Shown here in pieces: positions 11,018 to 19,873 of a stretch of 64,000 bases of DNA (position 1 is its first letter; each line of letters starts with the position of its first letter). The notes beneath the pieces were generated by a model. The model did no database searches. It saw only the letters and a list, made by a program, of their open reading frames with translations, and was not told where the DNA came from. Origin of the DNA: Streptococcus panodentis (lineage in GTDB: Bacteria > Bacillota > Bacilli > Lactobacillales > Streptococcaceae); the NCBI RefSeq assembly GCF_017884005.1, contig NZ_QFAY01000007.1:1-64000 (forward strand), written 5' to 3'. A program made the translations under genes and the position numbers.

Positions 11018-11100
11018 GATAGTCAAACTCCTTTTTTCTGTAAGAAGGCTTTCAGCCTAGGCTATGAATACAGTTATCATCTTGTATCATCTATATTATA

Positions 11101-11442
11101 TCACTGAATCGCTTTTTTTAACAGCCTCATTCTCTTTCTATTGTAAATTCAAGCAGCATGAACTCCAACAGTCTGCCCCCCTTTTCAGCCCGAATCCAAA
11201 AAGAACAGAGCGCAAAAGGAAGGTTACGGGCACAGAGGCTGGTGCAGCCTATCCTGCTGGCTGCGCCGCCGGCACTTCCAGCCAGACTTTCCATTCGCCG
11301 CTTGATGTGAATGCTCATCGTTCGGCCAGCAGGCAGCTCCTGTCCAATAAATTTGGAATCTGCCAAAGCCCGTGCTTATCCGCTTTCTGAAACTTTTCAG
11401 AAAGCGGAATTGTGGAAATTTTTAGAAAATTCAACTTTTTTC
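11101..11442. other. Non-coding gap between pyrDA and gdhA with a perfect inverted repeat
   Basis: I see no convincing gene in this GC-rich stretch. The clearest structure is CCGCTTTCTGAA / TTCAGAAAGCGG (about 11379-11406), a 12-bp perfect inverted repeat with a 4-nt loop, ~40 bp upstream of the gdhA promoter. It has no T-run, so it may be an operator or an RNA stem of unknown role. Confidence 0.45.
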
Positions 11443-11471
11443 TTTACAAGAAAGAAAAAGTCTGCTATAAT
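11443..11471 (+). promoter_or_regulatory. Sigma-A promoter of gdhA
   Basis: TTTACA (11443-11448), 17-bp spacer ending TGC, TATAAT (11466-11471). It gives a leader of about 110 nt before the gdhA start. Confidence 0.8.
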
Positions 11472-11575
11472 GGTCCATGTAATAAAATATGACATGGATT
11501 TTTTTAGAATCTTCCTATCTATTTTACCATTGCAAACCCGCCCTGAGCCTTGCTTTTGGGCTGACTATTCACTAA

Positions 11576-12934
<1,359 letters not shown>

Positions 12935-12965
12935 TTAATTGATACATCCTATCGGAGGACAAATC

Positions 12966-13451
12966 ATGAACTTGCGGCCAATGGAAGTGAGAGACAATTT
13001 AGCTGTAGCGCAGCTCATTCGAGCTAGCCTAGAAGAATTCGGGCTTGACAAACCAGGAACTGTCTACTTTGATTCTCATCTAGATCATTTGGCCGACTAC
13101 TATCAACAGCAAGAGAGAGCAGCTTACTTTGTTCTGGAAGATGAAGATCAGCTGGTTGGCTGCGGTGGCTTTGCACCTGTGTCCGATAAGATTGCTGAAT
13201 TACAAAAACTGTATGTCACTAAAAATAGCCGTGGCAAAGGTTATTCCAGCAGGTTGATAAAGCGGATATTTCAGGAAGCCCGCCTAGCTGGTTATGAACA
13301 GCTTTATCTAGAAACCTCTACTGAACTGGCTACGGCCGTGGCCATCTATCAGCACTATGGTTTTACAGCACTGCAAGAACCACTTTCTAACGCCGCCGGC
13401 CACCCAGCTATGAATATCTGGATGATAAAATCCCTCTTATCAGATGAATAG
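12966..13451 (+). CDS. GNAT family N-acetyltransferase
   Basis: A 161-residue Gcn5-related acetyltransferase, acyl-CoA dependent. The fold is shown by LRPMEVRDNLAVAQLI at the N-terminus, VGCGGFAPVSDKIAELQKLYV and the acetyl-CoA loop NSRGKGYSSRLIKR, then YLETSTELATAVAIYQHYGF. ATG 12966 is preceded by CGGAGGA. Substrate unknown. It lies only 31 bp after gdhA and is followed by a fragment homologous to the gdhA 3' end, so it seems to have been inserted between gdhA and its terminator and is probably read from the gdhA promoter. Base composition is more AT-rich than gdhA. Confidence 0.85.
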   Translation: MNLRPMEVRDNLAVAQLIRASLEEFGLDKPGTVYFDSHLDHLADYYQQQERAAYFVLEDEDQLVGCGGFAPVSDKIAELQKLYVTKNSRGKGYSSRLIKRIFQEARLAGYEQLYLETSTELATAVAIYQHYGFTALQEPLSNAAGHPAMNIWMIKSLLSDE

Positions 13452-13466
13452 ATGGCAGTATACTAT

Positions 13467-13560
13467 GGTCGACTCGAGGACATCAGTATCAAGCTCCTCA
13501 AGACAGCTAAAACAACTTTTAAAAATGTAGCCAAGGCCATGATAGTTAAGCTATTGTTTC
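13467..13560 (+). pseudogene. Decayed duplicate of the gdhA 3' end
   Basis: Translated in frame, GRLEDI...KTAKTTF-KNVAKAMI matches the last ~50 residues of GdhA (GRLKDI...NTAKTTAE...[14 protein letters not shown]) with an internal deletion of about 18 residues. The nucleotide stretch ACAGCTAAAACAACT is identical in both, and the stop region ATTGTTTAATTAATT is recognisable here as ATTGTTTCAATTTATT. It has no start of its own and is followed at once by a terminator. Confidence 0.75.
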
Positions 13561-13572
13561 AATTTATTTTTC

Positions 13573-13602
13573 AATCCTCAATCACTCCGATTGGGGATTT
13601 TT
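13573..13602 (+). terminator. Terminator, probably the original gdhA terminator
   Basis: AATCCTCAATC-ACTCC-GATTGGGGATTTTT. It directly follows the gdhA tail remnant and now serves the gdhA-GNAT transcript. Confidence 0.75.
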
Positions 13603-13614
13603 ATATTGGTTTTA

Positions 13615-13648
13615 AAAAAGCTCACTATTTTTAATAGTAAGCTTAAAA
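13615..13648 (-). terminator. Terminator of the oxidoreductase-tetR operon
   Basis: Minus strand AAGCTTACTATT / AATAGTGAGCTT with one G-U pair, then TTTTTT. It sits just after the TetR stop codon. Confidence 0.75.
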
Positions 13649-13656
13649 ATCAAGAT

Positions 13657-14301
13657 TTATTTTACTTCTACTAAGGCAGAAGATAGGCAGTCAACAATTT
13701 CGTTTACTGCTTCATCTATGTTCACATCTTCCTTATCATTTAACATCATTGGAATAACATAAGAAAGACTCAAGGCTAGAATATAACGAACAATTCTTTC
13801 ATTTGACCAATCTCGGATAACACCATTTTCTTTAAACTGATTCAGAACTGGACTAATTGGCTTAATGATAGAGTGAACAATAACATTCCCTAACTGGTCA
13901 GAAATAGTTTTATCAATAAAAGAACGACTCAAGAGAATTTTAACTTGCATGTGATTCTCCTGAATGAAAACTAGTCTATCTCGAACTATGCTTCTCAAAA
14001 ACACTGGAAAACTCTCTTGGTTTGCTGTAAATTTCTTCTCAGAAAAATCAGCAATCACATCTGGAATAACTTGTTCGAGAAAAGTCGACAGAATAGCTTC
14101 TAATATTCCTTCCTTGGTTTTAAAGTAACTAAAAACGGTCCCTTCTGAAACTCCAGCCTCCTTGGCAATAAGGCTTGCTGTTGTATTTTCAAAACCAATT
14201 TCTGAAAATAACTTTAAACTTGATAACAGTACTTGACGTTGTTTTAAACTCAAATTGCTATTTTCTAATGTCTGGGCATACTTTTGTTCTAAACTTTCCA
14301 T
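13657..14301 (-). CDS. TetR family transcriptional regulator
   Basis: A 214-residue one-component repressor. The N-terminal helix-turn-helix spans LFSEIGFENTTASLIAKEAG and GVSEGTVFSYFKTKEGI (about residues 30-65); the C-terminal ligand domain is not specific. ATG 14301 is preceded by GGGAGG at 8 bases; a GTG three codons upstream overlaps that site. It is the second gene of an operon with the oxidoreductase. The perfect palindrome at 15350-15367 downstream of their shared promoter is the probable operator, so the pair is likely autorepressed and induced by the enzyme's substrate. Confidence 0.85.
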   Translation of the reverse strand: MESLEQKYAQTLENSNLSLKQRQVLLSSLKLFSEIGFENTTASLIAKEAGVSEGTVFSYFKTKEGILEAILSTFLEQVIPDVIADFSEKKFTANQESFPVFLRSIVRDRLVFIQENHMQVKILLSRSFIDKTISDQLGNVIVHSIIKPISPVLNQFKENGVIRDWSNERIVRYILALSLSYVIPMMLNDKEDVNIDEAVNEIVDCLSSALVEVK

Positions 14302-14317
14302 TGCTGGCACCTCCCTG

Positions 14318-15322
14318 CTACCCTCTTACTTTTACGACTTTCTTACCTCGAGCGTGTCCCAACTTCAGACTACGATATGCCTCTCTAACTGACTTTAGAG
14401 AAAAATCATAAACCTGATCAATATTCAGCCGAACCTTCCCATCTGAGACCATTTCCGCTAGAACTTTAAAATCATCATATGTGGAATGTCTCGGACCTGT
14501 GAACTGAGCTCCTCTTATCATAACATATGGTGAAGGTACTAGCGTTCCGATCTCACTCCCCTTCAAACCTAGACTAAAAGCTAACTTAACGTAATCACTT
14601 CCATAGCAATCCAAGAATTTTGTAATTGGCTTTGGACTTGCTGATAGAAGAGCATTCTGGATGTTCTCTTCGTAAGCTACTGGTATAGCACCTAAAGACT
14701 TCAGATATTCTGAATTTTTCTTACTTGCAATTCCGATAACTGTTGCACCCTTAGCAACTGCATACTGTACTGCAATACTTCCAATACCACCTGCCGCTGC
14801 TGAAATAACTACAACATCTTTAGAACTTAACTCAATTTTTCTAAAAGCACCTCCCACTGTTAGAGAGGCTACCCCCATAGTAGCAGCATGATTCATATTA
14901 ATCATCTCTGGTTTCAACACAATTTCCGATTCATTGACACAAACTTCTGTTGCCAAAGCTCCCCTCTTGGTTCCCAATCCAGGGTCACTGATCATTGTTC
15001 CAAAAACCTTATCACCTACCGCAAACCGACTTACTCCTTCACCGATTTCTGTGATAACTCCAGCAAAATCCCGACCAACACCTCTTGGAAAAAGAGATGA
15101 TTTTGACTCAAACCAACGACTTGGCTGCTTTAGTTTCGTCATAAAAGATAGAAAACGGAGAGGCTTTGCCCCCTCAAAAGTCTTATAATCAATAGGATTT
15201 AAACCAACTGCATAAACTTCTACCCTAACTTGATTCACTTCCAAAACATCAGATTTAATGTTCACCAAATCTAGCACTTCTTCATCACCGAAACGACTAT
15301 ACTGTATTGCTTGAACAACCAT
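14318..15322 (-). CDS. Zinc-independent alcohol dehydrogenase / NADPH:quinone oxidoreductase family enzyme
   Basis: A 334-residue medium-chain dehydrogenase/reductase. It has VYAVGLNPIDYKTFEGAKP, GRDFAGVITEIGEGVSRFAVGDKVFG and the nucleotide-binding ISAAAGGIGSIAVQYA followed by KGATVIGIASKKN. The structural-zinc cysteines of true alcohol dehydrogenases are absent, so a quinone or enone reductase is more likely. First gene of the operon with tetR (16-bp gap), AT-rich compared with flanking genes, suggesting transfer. A likely role is detoxification of a reactive quinone or aldehyde sensed by the TetR protein; this is inference. Confidence 0.83.
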   Translation of the reverse strand: MVVQAIQYSRFGDEEVLDLVNIKSDVLEVNQVRVEVYAVGLNPIDYKTFEGAKPLRFLSFMTKLKQPSRWFESKSSLFPRGVGRDFAGVITEIGEGVSRFAVGDKVFGTMISDPGLGTKRGALATEVCVNESEIVLKPEMINMNHAATMGVASLTVGGAFRKIELSSKDVVVISAAAGGIGSIAVQYAVAKGATVIGIASKKNSEYLKSLGAIPVAYEENIQNALLSASPKPITKFLDCYGSDYVKLAFSLGLKGSEIGTLVPSPYVMIRGAQFTGPRHSTYDDFKVLAEMVSDGKVRLNIDQVYDFSLKSVREAYRSLKLGHARGKKVVKVRG

Positions 15323-15349
15323 TTCATGAGCTCCTTTGTTTATTCACGA

Positions 15350-15367
15350 ATTGAGTGAGCACTCAAT
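15350..15367. promoter_or_regulatory. TetR-type operator
   Basis: ATTGAGTG-AG-CACTCAAT, perfect 8-bp arms, between the -10 and the ribosome site of the oxidoreductase-tetR operon. The position fits repression by the co-transcribed TetR protein. Confidence 0.75.
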
Positions 15368-15378
15368 CATTTTTCTTG

Positions 15379-15407
15379 ATTATACGCTCATTTTTCAAAG
15401 ATGTCAA
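15379..15407 (-). promoter_or_regulatory. Sigma-A promoter of the oxidoreductase-tetR operon
   Basis: Minus strand consensus TTGACA (15402-15407), 17-bp spacer, TATAAT (15379-15384). A consensus promoter paired with a perfect operator suggests strong induction after derepression. Confidence 0.85.
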
Positions 15408-15540
15408 CATAGACGACGTGGCACAGTTATCTATATTTTTGTTTAACGACTATCTTTTGATGAAAACTGTCTTGTTTTTATCGACTTCAAAGAAACTTAA
15501 AAAAGAGAAGATTCAATTACCATTTAACACGAATCTAAAG

Positions 15541-15576
15541 AAATCCGACTGCTTATCAAAGCAGCCGGATTTTTAT
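15541..15576. terminator. Hairpin terminator after the EXLDI-type gene
   Basis: AAATCCGACTGCTT-ATCA-AAGCAGCCGGATTTTT, one internal mismatch, with T-rich sequence on both sides; probably bidirectional. Confidence 0.6.
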
Positions 15577-15941
15577 ATATCTAATTTTTCAAAAAATTTG
15601 CCTGCTGCCTGCTTTTCTTTTAGCTTCTCAAGAAGCTCATTCTCCAGAAAAGGGCTTAGTTCGTCAAAATCTTGACAAACCTTAAAGACAGTTTCTCTGT
15701 CCAACTGGCCATAAGTTAGTTCATAATAATCCTTCTTATGATGCCAGTTCTGCTCATAGTTGACATCTGTGCGTTGATAGTAAACAATGTTTTGCTTCGG
15801 TGTCAGGTAAACCTTCTGCGTTAGAATACTTTTCTGATCTTTGGACAGCTTGCTGCGGCTGAAAATCTTAACACCTTGAAAAATTTTGCGCTCATGGATA
15901 CCTTGATTTGTGACTTTCAATTCTACTCTTTTATAATGCAT
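15573..15941 (-). CDS. Small EXLDI-type protein of unknown function
   Basis: A 122-residue protein ending in EKLDI, the C-terminal EXLDI signature of a little-studied family. The order of segments (HERKIFQGVKIFSR, a YLTPKQNIVYYQR strand, then a DFDELSPFLENELLEKL helix before the terminal motif) matches what I recall of that family. It seems to lack the N-terminal ribbon-helix region of longer members. ATG 15941 is chosen: GGAGG lies 7 bases upstream. It is monocistronic, with no signal peptide or membrane segment. Function unknown; family assignment is from memory of the motif and moderate. Confidence 0.6.
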   Translation of the reverse strand: MHYKRVELKVTNQGIHERKIFQGVKIFSRSKLSKDQKSILTQKVYLTPKQNIVYYQRTDVNYEQNWHHKKDYYELTYGQLDRETVFKVCQDFDELSPFLENELLEKLKEKQAAGKFFEKLDI

Positions 15942-16005
15942 ACTGATACCTCCAGAAATCACCTACATTATATCAGGTTCTGGTAGATTTTCAAGCAAAA
16001 ATGTG

Positions 16006-16908
16006 TCATTTCCAAAAGTCTTTAGTCGCCTCTAAAATTTCTTCTGTCGGCGTTACTGTGGCCTCAATAATGCTCTTGCCAGTCTTTTTCAGATAGGCTT
16101 GTATCAGATGATAGCCATAAGCATAGCCCGCAGCATAAGGCAGGCCGACTGGCAGCTGGCCTTGCAGCTCTGCAATTTCATCACCATAAAGATAAGGCGA
16201 CATCTCCATCATGCCCGTCAGCTGAAGCTGGCTGGAGATGATGGGCTTGATTTCCTCTAGCTGCTCTGGACTCGTCGAAGTGACCCAAGGTCCGATGAGC
16301 TCCTCGCCATAGAGCTCCGCAGCAAAAGATTCGGCCAAGCCTTCACTGACGACCCAATCTGCCAAGGTCGTCTGCTGGTTCCATTTGATAAACTGGAAGC
16401 GGACATTGTGGTTGCACTCATGCGCCAGCGCTGCCTGCATACGCGGCAAAGTATAGTCATTGGGCAGCAGACTGAGCATGAGATAGCCCGGAATCCCACC
16501 GTCGCCGCTGTAGCCTTGATTGAGCTGCAGCATCCGGCTCTCTGGATTGCCCAATAAGATAGTGAAATGATAATCCTGAACTTCTAAATTATAGCCCGCC
16601 TGTTCAAAGAGGCCGATAGCCCTCTGGATAGTCTCCTGACAATCTTGCCAAAGCCGGTCTGAGCTGATAGCCTCCACAGCCGGCCTGTCTTTTTCCGTCA
16701 AATTTCCCGGCATTTGGTTCATAAAACCAAGTAAGGTCATGGCATCAAAGCCGCCGGCTTGCTTCGCTTTCAAGGGGATGTGCTGCCTTTGATATTTAGG
16801 GGCAAAGGGTGCTAACAGTCTGGCCCGAAAACAGCCTTCTCTTTTTTCCAAGGGTAGATTGAGCAGCTCCTGATAAACCTGATCCGAGCGAATGAGATTG
16901 ATGTGCAT
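16006..16908 (-). CDS. DUF2268 putative zinc-dependent protease
   Basis: A 300-residue protein with the zincin motif HECNH at H163-H167 (LAHECNHNVRFQF), followed ~23 residues later by VSEGLAESFAAELYGE, whose Glu can be the third ligand. This matches the DUF2268 family (YjaZ in Bacillus). No signal peptide is visible. ATG 16908 is preceded by GGAG at 6-7 bases. The promoter (16935-16965) has a 19-bp spacer and carries the same dyad as the MerR gene at 59.8 kb, so it is probably activated by that regulator. The substrate is unknown. Confidence 0.8.
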   Translation of the reverse strand: MHINLIRSDQVYQELLNLPLEKREGCFRARLLAPFAPKYQRQHIPLKAKQAGGFDAMTLLGFMNQMPGNLTEKDRPAVEAISSDRLWQDCQETIQRAIGLFEQAGYNLEVQDYHFTILLGNPESRMLQLNQGYSGDGGIPGYLMLSLLPNDYTLPRMQAALAHECNHNVRFQFIKWNQQTTLADWVVSEGLAESFAAELYGEELIGPWVTSTSPEQLEEIKPIISSQLQLTGMMEMSPYLYGDEIAELQGQLPVGLPYAAGYAYGYHLIQAYLKKTGKSIIEATVTPTEEILEATKDFWK

Positions 16909-16934
16909 TATGATCTCCATTTCTGTTTTTCACT

Positions 16935-16965
16935 AGTATATACCCTCCCCTAAGGTCAGTGTCAA
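16935..16965 (-). promoter_or_regulatory. MerR-type promoter of the DUF2268 protease gene
   Basis: Minus strand TTGACA, a 19-bp spacer CTGACCTTAGGGGAGGGTA, TATACT. The long spacer and the dyad are hallmarks of promoters activated by MerR proteins. The core CTGACCTnAGGGGAGGGT is shared with the promoter at 59822-59852. Confidence 0.82.
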
Positions 16966-17014
16966 GAAAAAAACAAGACCCGAAGTTTTTCTTCAAGCCT
17001 TGTCCTGTTTTTTT
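16966..17014 (-). terminator. Terminator after the ClbS-like gene
   Basis: Minus strand AAGGCTTGAAG-AAAAA-CTTCGGGTCTT followed by GTTTTTTT, with three G-U pairs. It insulates the MerR-type promoter of the protease gene. Confidence 0.7.
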
Positions 17015-17526
17015 CAGTTAAGCGTCAGCCGTTTCCACTTGCGGATTTGGGTCCGGAAGTTGGTGAAAGGGGCTACGGTATTGATATGAACCCATTTCCA
17101 GAGGGGCCAGCGGGCCTTGGTGGTGGCCCAGGCTCGCTGCTCTGGCTCGAAAAATTCCTGATCAGACAGGGTCGCAAGCCAAGTACAGACCTGCCCTGCT
17201 GCAGCCTTTAGCTGCTCGGCCTGCTCGGCCAAAGACAAGCCGCCGTATGTCTCATAAAAAGACTGATAGAGGCCGCCTAGATTGTTCCACTTGTAGCCGG
17301 GGGCCGGTGTTTCCACCTGCTGGCCGGCCAGTTCCTGCTGCTCCCAGTCTAGGAGAAGGTTGACCCATCCCAGCTGATAGGAGAGATTTTCCGAGGGGGT
17401 CTTGTCTACCCCTTCTGCCCGGACATGCTTCAAATCCTCAGGAATGTCCTCAAACTCGGCCAAATACTTACCCAGCTTCTCCTCAATGCTGTCTATCAGC
17501 TCCTGCCTGCTGCTATATTCTTTCAT
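17014..17526 (-). CDS. ClbS/DfsB family four-helix protein
   Basis: A 170-residue cytoplasmic protein of the DUF1706/ClbS-DfsB family: [16 protein letters not shown] at the start, [14 protein letters not shown] in the middle and [23 protein letters not shown] at the end. ClbS protects colibactin producers from DNA damage, but most members are uncharacterised. AAAGGAG precedes ATG. It is downstream of the DUF4352 gene with an 81-bp gap that contains an inverted repeat (17554-17583), so it may be partly uncoupled from it. No specific role can be assigned. Confidence 0.75.
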   Translation of the reverse strand: MKEYSSRQELIDSIEEKLGKYLAEFEDIPEDLKHVRAEGVDKTPSENLSYQLGWVNLLLDWEQQELAGQQVETPAPGYKWNNLGGLYQSFYETYGGLSLAEQAEQLKAAAGQVCTWLATLSDQEFFEPEQRAWATTKARWPLWKWVHINTVAPFTNFRTQIRKWKRLTLN

Positions 17527-17553
17527 GCCTGGCTCCTTTCATCAGATACGAAA

Positions 17554-17583
17554 GCGTTTCAATGATTTGGAAATGTGAAACGC
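17554..17583 (-). other. Inverted repeat between the DUF4352 and ClbS-like genes
   Basis: Minus strand GCGTTTCA / TGAAACGC, perfect 8-bp arms with a 14-nt loop, ~25 nt after the DUF4352 stop and followed only by TTTC. It may be a weak terminator or a regulatory site. Confidence 0.35.
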
Positions 17584-17607
17584 CGGCTGTTTTGATTTGC
17601 AGAATCA

Positions 17608-18225
17608 TTAGTCTTTATTCTTTTTATTGGATGGTTCCTTGACCCATTTGGCATTCTCATAGACCACGGTGTAGGCAGCTTCATCGCCGTCCTCGCCATC
17701 AAAGATCAAGTCGAAACTGGTGGATTTTCCTGGTGCCAGATTCATGCCAATCTGGGCATTGTCAAAGGTGGAACCGTCCAGTACATAGACATTCTCTTTC
17801 CTGTCATACAGGCTGAAATCATAAGGACTGACCAGTATCGGCTTTCGGGAAGTATTTTCAAGGGTCAGCGATACGACAACAGCCACTCCAGTCGACTCAT
17901 CGCTCATAACGCGCCTGCTGTCGGCTTCTGCCGAATGGACCGTTACTCTGAGGCCGTCAGAAAATTCAACCTTCTTTTCAAAAGGGTAAGCCGAGTAGCT
18001 GTCCAAGGAAGAATGGTGATAGCCCGTCAGCTCCTTGAGGTGGTCATTTTCCTCCACCAGACCAATGGCGGTCACGACCAAGAGAAGGCTGAGCAGGGAC
18101 AAAAGAAAGATAACAATGCCCGATACGAGAGTCGTCCAAAACAGGGTTTGCTTGTGGAGCGGACGTTTTAGGCGATAGACAAGACCGTCATCAGTGACAA
18201 TTTCTTGCTGGGTTTGCTGATTCAT
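17608..18225 (-). CDS. DUF4352-type single-pass membrane protein
   Basis: A 205-residue protein: ~28 cytoplasmic residues, one membrane segment (about 29-56, LVSGIVIFLLSLLSLLLVV), then an extracellular beta-sandwich resembling DUF4352/Telomeric-repeat-binding-factor-like domains: VVVSLTLENTSRKPILVSP, FSLYDRKENVY and MNLAPGKSTSFDLIF are typical. Such domains are linked to surface or stress functions in Gram-positives, without a known reaction. It follows mscS by 23 bp, so the two are co-transcribed. AGAGGT precedes the ATG. Confidence 0.7.
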   Translation of the reverse strand: MNQQTQQEIVTDDGLVYRLKRPLHKQTLFWTTLVSGIVIFLLSLLSLLLVVTAIGLVEENDHLKELTGYHHSSLDSYSAYPFEKKVEFSDGLRVTVHSAEADSRRVMSDESTGVAVVVSLTLENTSRKPILVSPYDFSLYDRKENVYVLDGSTFDNAQIGMNLAPGKSTSFDLIFDGEDGDEAAYTVVYENAKWVKEPSNKKNKD

Positions 18226-18248
18226 AATTACCTCTTCTAATCTGTTCG

Positions 18249-19103
18249 TTATTTGCTTTTGCTTACCGGCCCCAGTGTAGGCAGTTCAATCCCCTCTTTT
18301 AAAAGCGCCTCATGATAAAGACGGTAAAAAATATGGTAGATAGACGTCTGCATACCGCTTTGGACCGTCATGCTGATGCGAAAGTTGAATTGCCCGTTCG
18401 AGGCCATCTGCGGCCCGAGAATATTAGGGCTTTTGAGAATTTCCGGATGTTCCGGAACTGCTTCATCATTAACCTTAGAAATAATGCGGTAAATCTCATC
18501 CAAATCTGTCTGGGCATAAATCGGAATATCAATCAAGACCCGCATGTCGCCGCGGGAAAGATTGCTGACAACTGTGATATTGCGGTTAGGCACATAGTGG
18601 AGCGCCCCATCAGCATCCCGCACCTGCGTTGTCCGAATCCCCACGCTGACGACTGTGCCGGCAATATTGATAGAACCATTGGTCAGACGGACATTGTCTC
18701 CCACATCCAGCTGGCGCTCCAAGAGGATAAAGAAACCATTGACCAAGTCCGACAGAAAGCCCTGAGCCCCCATGCCGATTGCGACCCCGGCAATCCCAGC
18801 TCCAGCCAGAAGACTGGAGACCGGCAGTCCCAAAATAGACAGAATCCAATAAATCAACAGAAAATAAAGAGCGTAGTTGAGCAGATTTTCAATCAGACGG
18901 GTGATGGTCTTCTGCCGGGCAATATCCTGCTTGGACAGTTTCAGTGACGGAGCGATAACCTTGGCAACCAAAACATGCAGCAGCTTCTTAGCGATATAAA
19001 AGAGCAGCAGCAGTAAAAGCAGCGACACCAGTTTGGAGAAAAGCTGATCTGCCAGACCGGACCAGTCAAACTGCTGCCAATAGCGGTTCAGTACATTATT
19101 CAA
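18249..19103 (-). CDS. mscS: MscS family small-conductance mechanosensitive channel
   Basis: A 284-residue membrane channel that releases solutes on hypo-osmotic shock. Three N-terminal membrane segments (about residues 22-45, 65-90, 95-125) end in the pore helix GAGIAGVAIGMGAQGFLSDL with the small-residue pattern of TM3, followed by the beta domain (DVGDNVRLTNGSINIAGTV) and RTTQVRDADGALHYVPN. The start is TTG at 19103, with AAGGAAAGGG about 10 bases upstream; no ATG exists in the first 100 codons. First gene of an operon with the DUF4352 gene. Confidence 0.88.
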   Translation of the reverse strand: MNNVLNRYWQQFDWSGLADQLFSKLVSLLLLLLLFYIAKKLLHVLVAKVIAPSLKLSKQDIARQKTITRLIENLLNYALYFLLIYWILSILGLPVSSLLAGAGIAGVAIGMGAQGFLSDLVNGFFILLERQLDVGDNVRLTNGSINIAGTVVSVGIRTTQVRDADGALHYVPNRNITVVSNLSRGDMRVLIDIPIYAQTDLDEIYRIISKVNDEAVPEHPEILKSPNILGPQMASNGQFNFRISMTVQSGMQTSIYHIFYRLYHEALLKEGIELPTLGPVSKSK

Positions 19104-19155
19104 TAGAAAAATCCCTTTCCTTCAAGTGCTAGCTCTATTATACCACAAAGAGAGG

Positions 19156-19263
19156 TAGAATCTAATACTCTTTGAAAATCAAAACCAAGCTTCGCACTGA
19201 CTCTAACTGTCTGAGGGATGATTAGAGCGGACCTAGTTTGAAGAGATGGCCGAAGAGTATACC
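19156..19263. repeat. BOX-like intergenic repeat
   Basis: It begins TACTCTTTGAAAATCAAAAC and ends GTTTGAAGAGATGGCCGAAGAGTATA. The ends are imperfect inverted repeats of each other and resemble the termini of pneumococcal BOX elements. A related copy spans about 38686-38783. Non-autonomous; no coding capacity. Confidence 0.55.
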
Positions 19264-19372
19264 GTCATCTTTGTTTTTTTAAGCGGACAAGATAGCTTTT
19301 GCAAGTTTTTAGACCCTAATTTGGATCAGAAATGGCGGCAGACCGCATCCAGCACATCAGCAATGCAGACAG

Positions 19373-19400
19373 AAAAAGAAGAGAGCTCCAAGCCCTCTTC
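19373..19400 (-). terminator. Terminator of trxA
   Basis: Minus strand GAAGAGGGCT-TGG-AGCTCTCTTC followed by TTTTTC, just after the trxA stop. Confidence 0.75.
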
Positions 19401-19401
19401 A

Positions 19402-19716
19402 TCAGCTTAATCCTGCAACAATGGCTTTGATCTGGTCCTTGGTATGAACACCAGCCACCTGCTTGACTACTTGGCCGTCCTTCTTAAAAAGAAGGGTCGG
19501 AATAGACATAATGCCAAATTCACGAGCTGTGTTTGGATTTTCATCCACATCCATTTTGAGGATTTTCAGCTCATCTTGGCTGACTTCTTCAGCCAGCTGT
19601 TCCAAAATCGGTGCCTGCATGCGGCAGGGACCGCACCAGGTTGCCCAAAAGTCAATCAGAACAAGACCATCCTTTGTTTCTTCTGCAAAATTCGCGTCTG
19701 TAACTGCTGCTACCAT
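19402..19716 (-). CDS. trxA: Thioredoxin
   Basis: A 104-residue cytosolic disulfide reductant with the active site WCGPC (C28, C31), the cis-proline loop MSIPTLLFKKDG and the C-terminal VAGVHTKDQIKAIV. Length is standard. AAAGGAGAA precedes the ATG. It is monocistronic, isolated by its own terminator and by the BOX-like repeat upstream of mscS. Confidence 0.95.
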   Translation of the reverse strand: MVAAVTDANFAEETKDGLVLIDFWATWCGPCRMQAPILEQLAEEVSQDELKILKMDVDENPNTAREFGIMSIPTLLFKKDGQVVKQVAGVHTKDQIKAIVAGLS

Positions 19717-19873
19717 GTTTTTCTCCTTTAACAGTGGAACACTGCTCTATTTCATTTATTGACAATATTCTACACTAAAAAAGAAATTTTTTAAACTATT
19801 TGCTACGCCATGGCTGTTTTCAGAAGGTCCAGCCGCTGCATTTGCAAATACTGGCATGGCCTGACTACTGCCA

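Noticed and set aside
11127..11366. 79-residue minus-strand open frame between pyrDA and gdhA
   Set aside because: No ribosome site or recognisable domain, and it ends in the region of the pyrDA promoter; it looks like chance in GC-rich DNA.
13452..13634. 60-residue open frame after the GNAT gene
   Set aside because: Explained as the decayed gdhA tail plus terminator; no ribosome site.
17554..17583. cre site in the gap before the ClbS-like gene
   Set aside because: CGAAAGCGTTTCA looks similar to cre but misses two core positions; the stretch is better read as part of an inverted repeat.
19156..19263. BOX-like repeat as a small RNA gene
   Set aside because: No promoter or terminator of its own was seen; it is better treated as an interspersed repeat.
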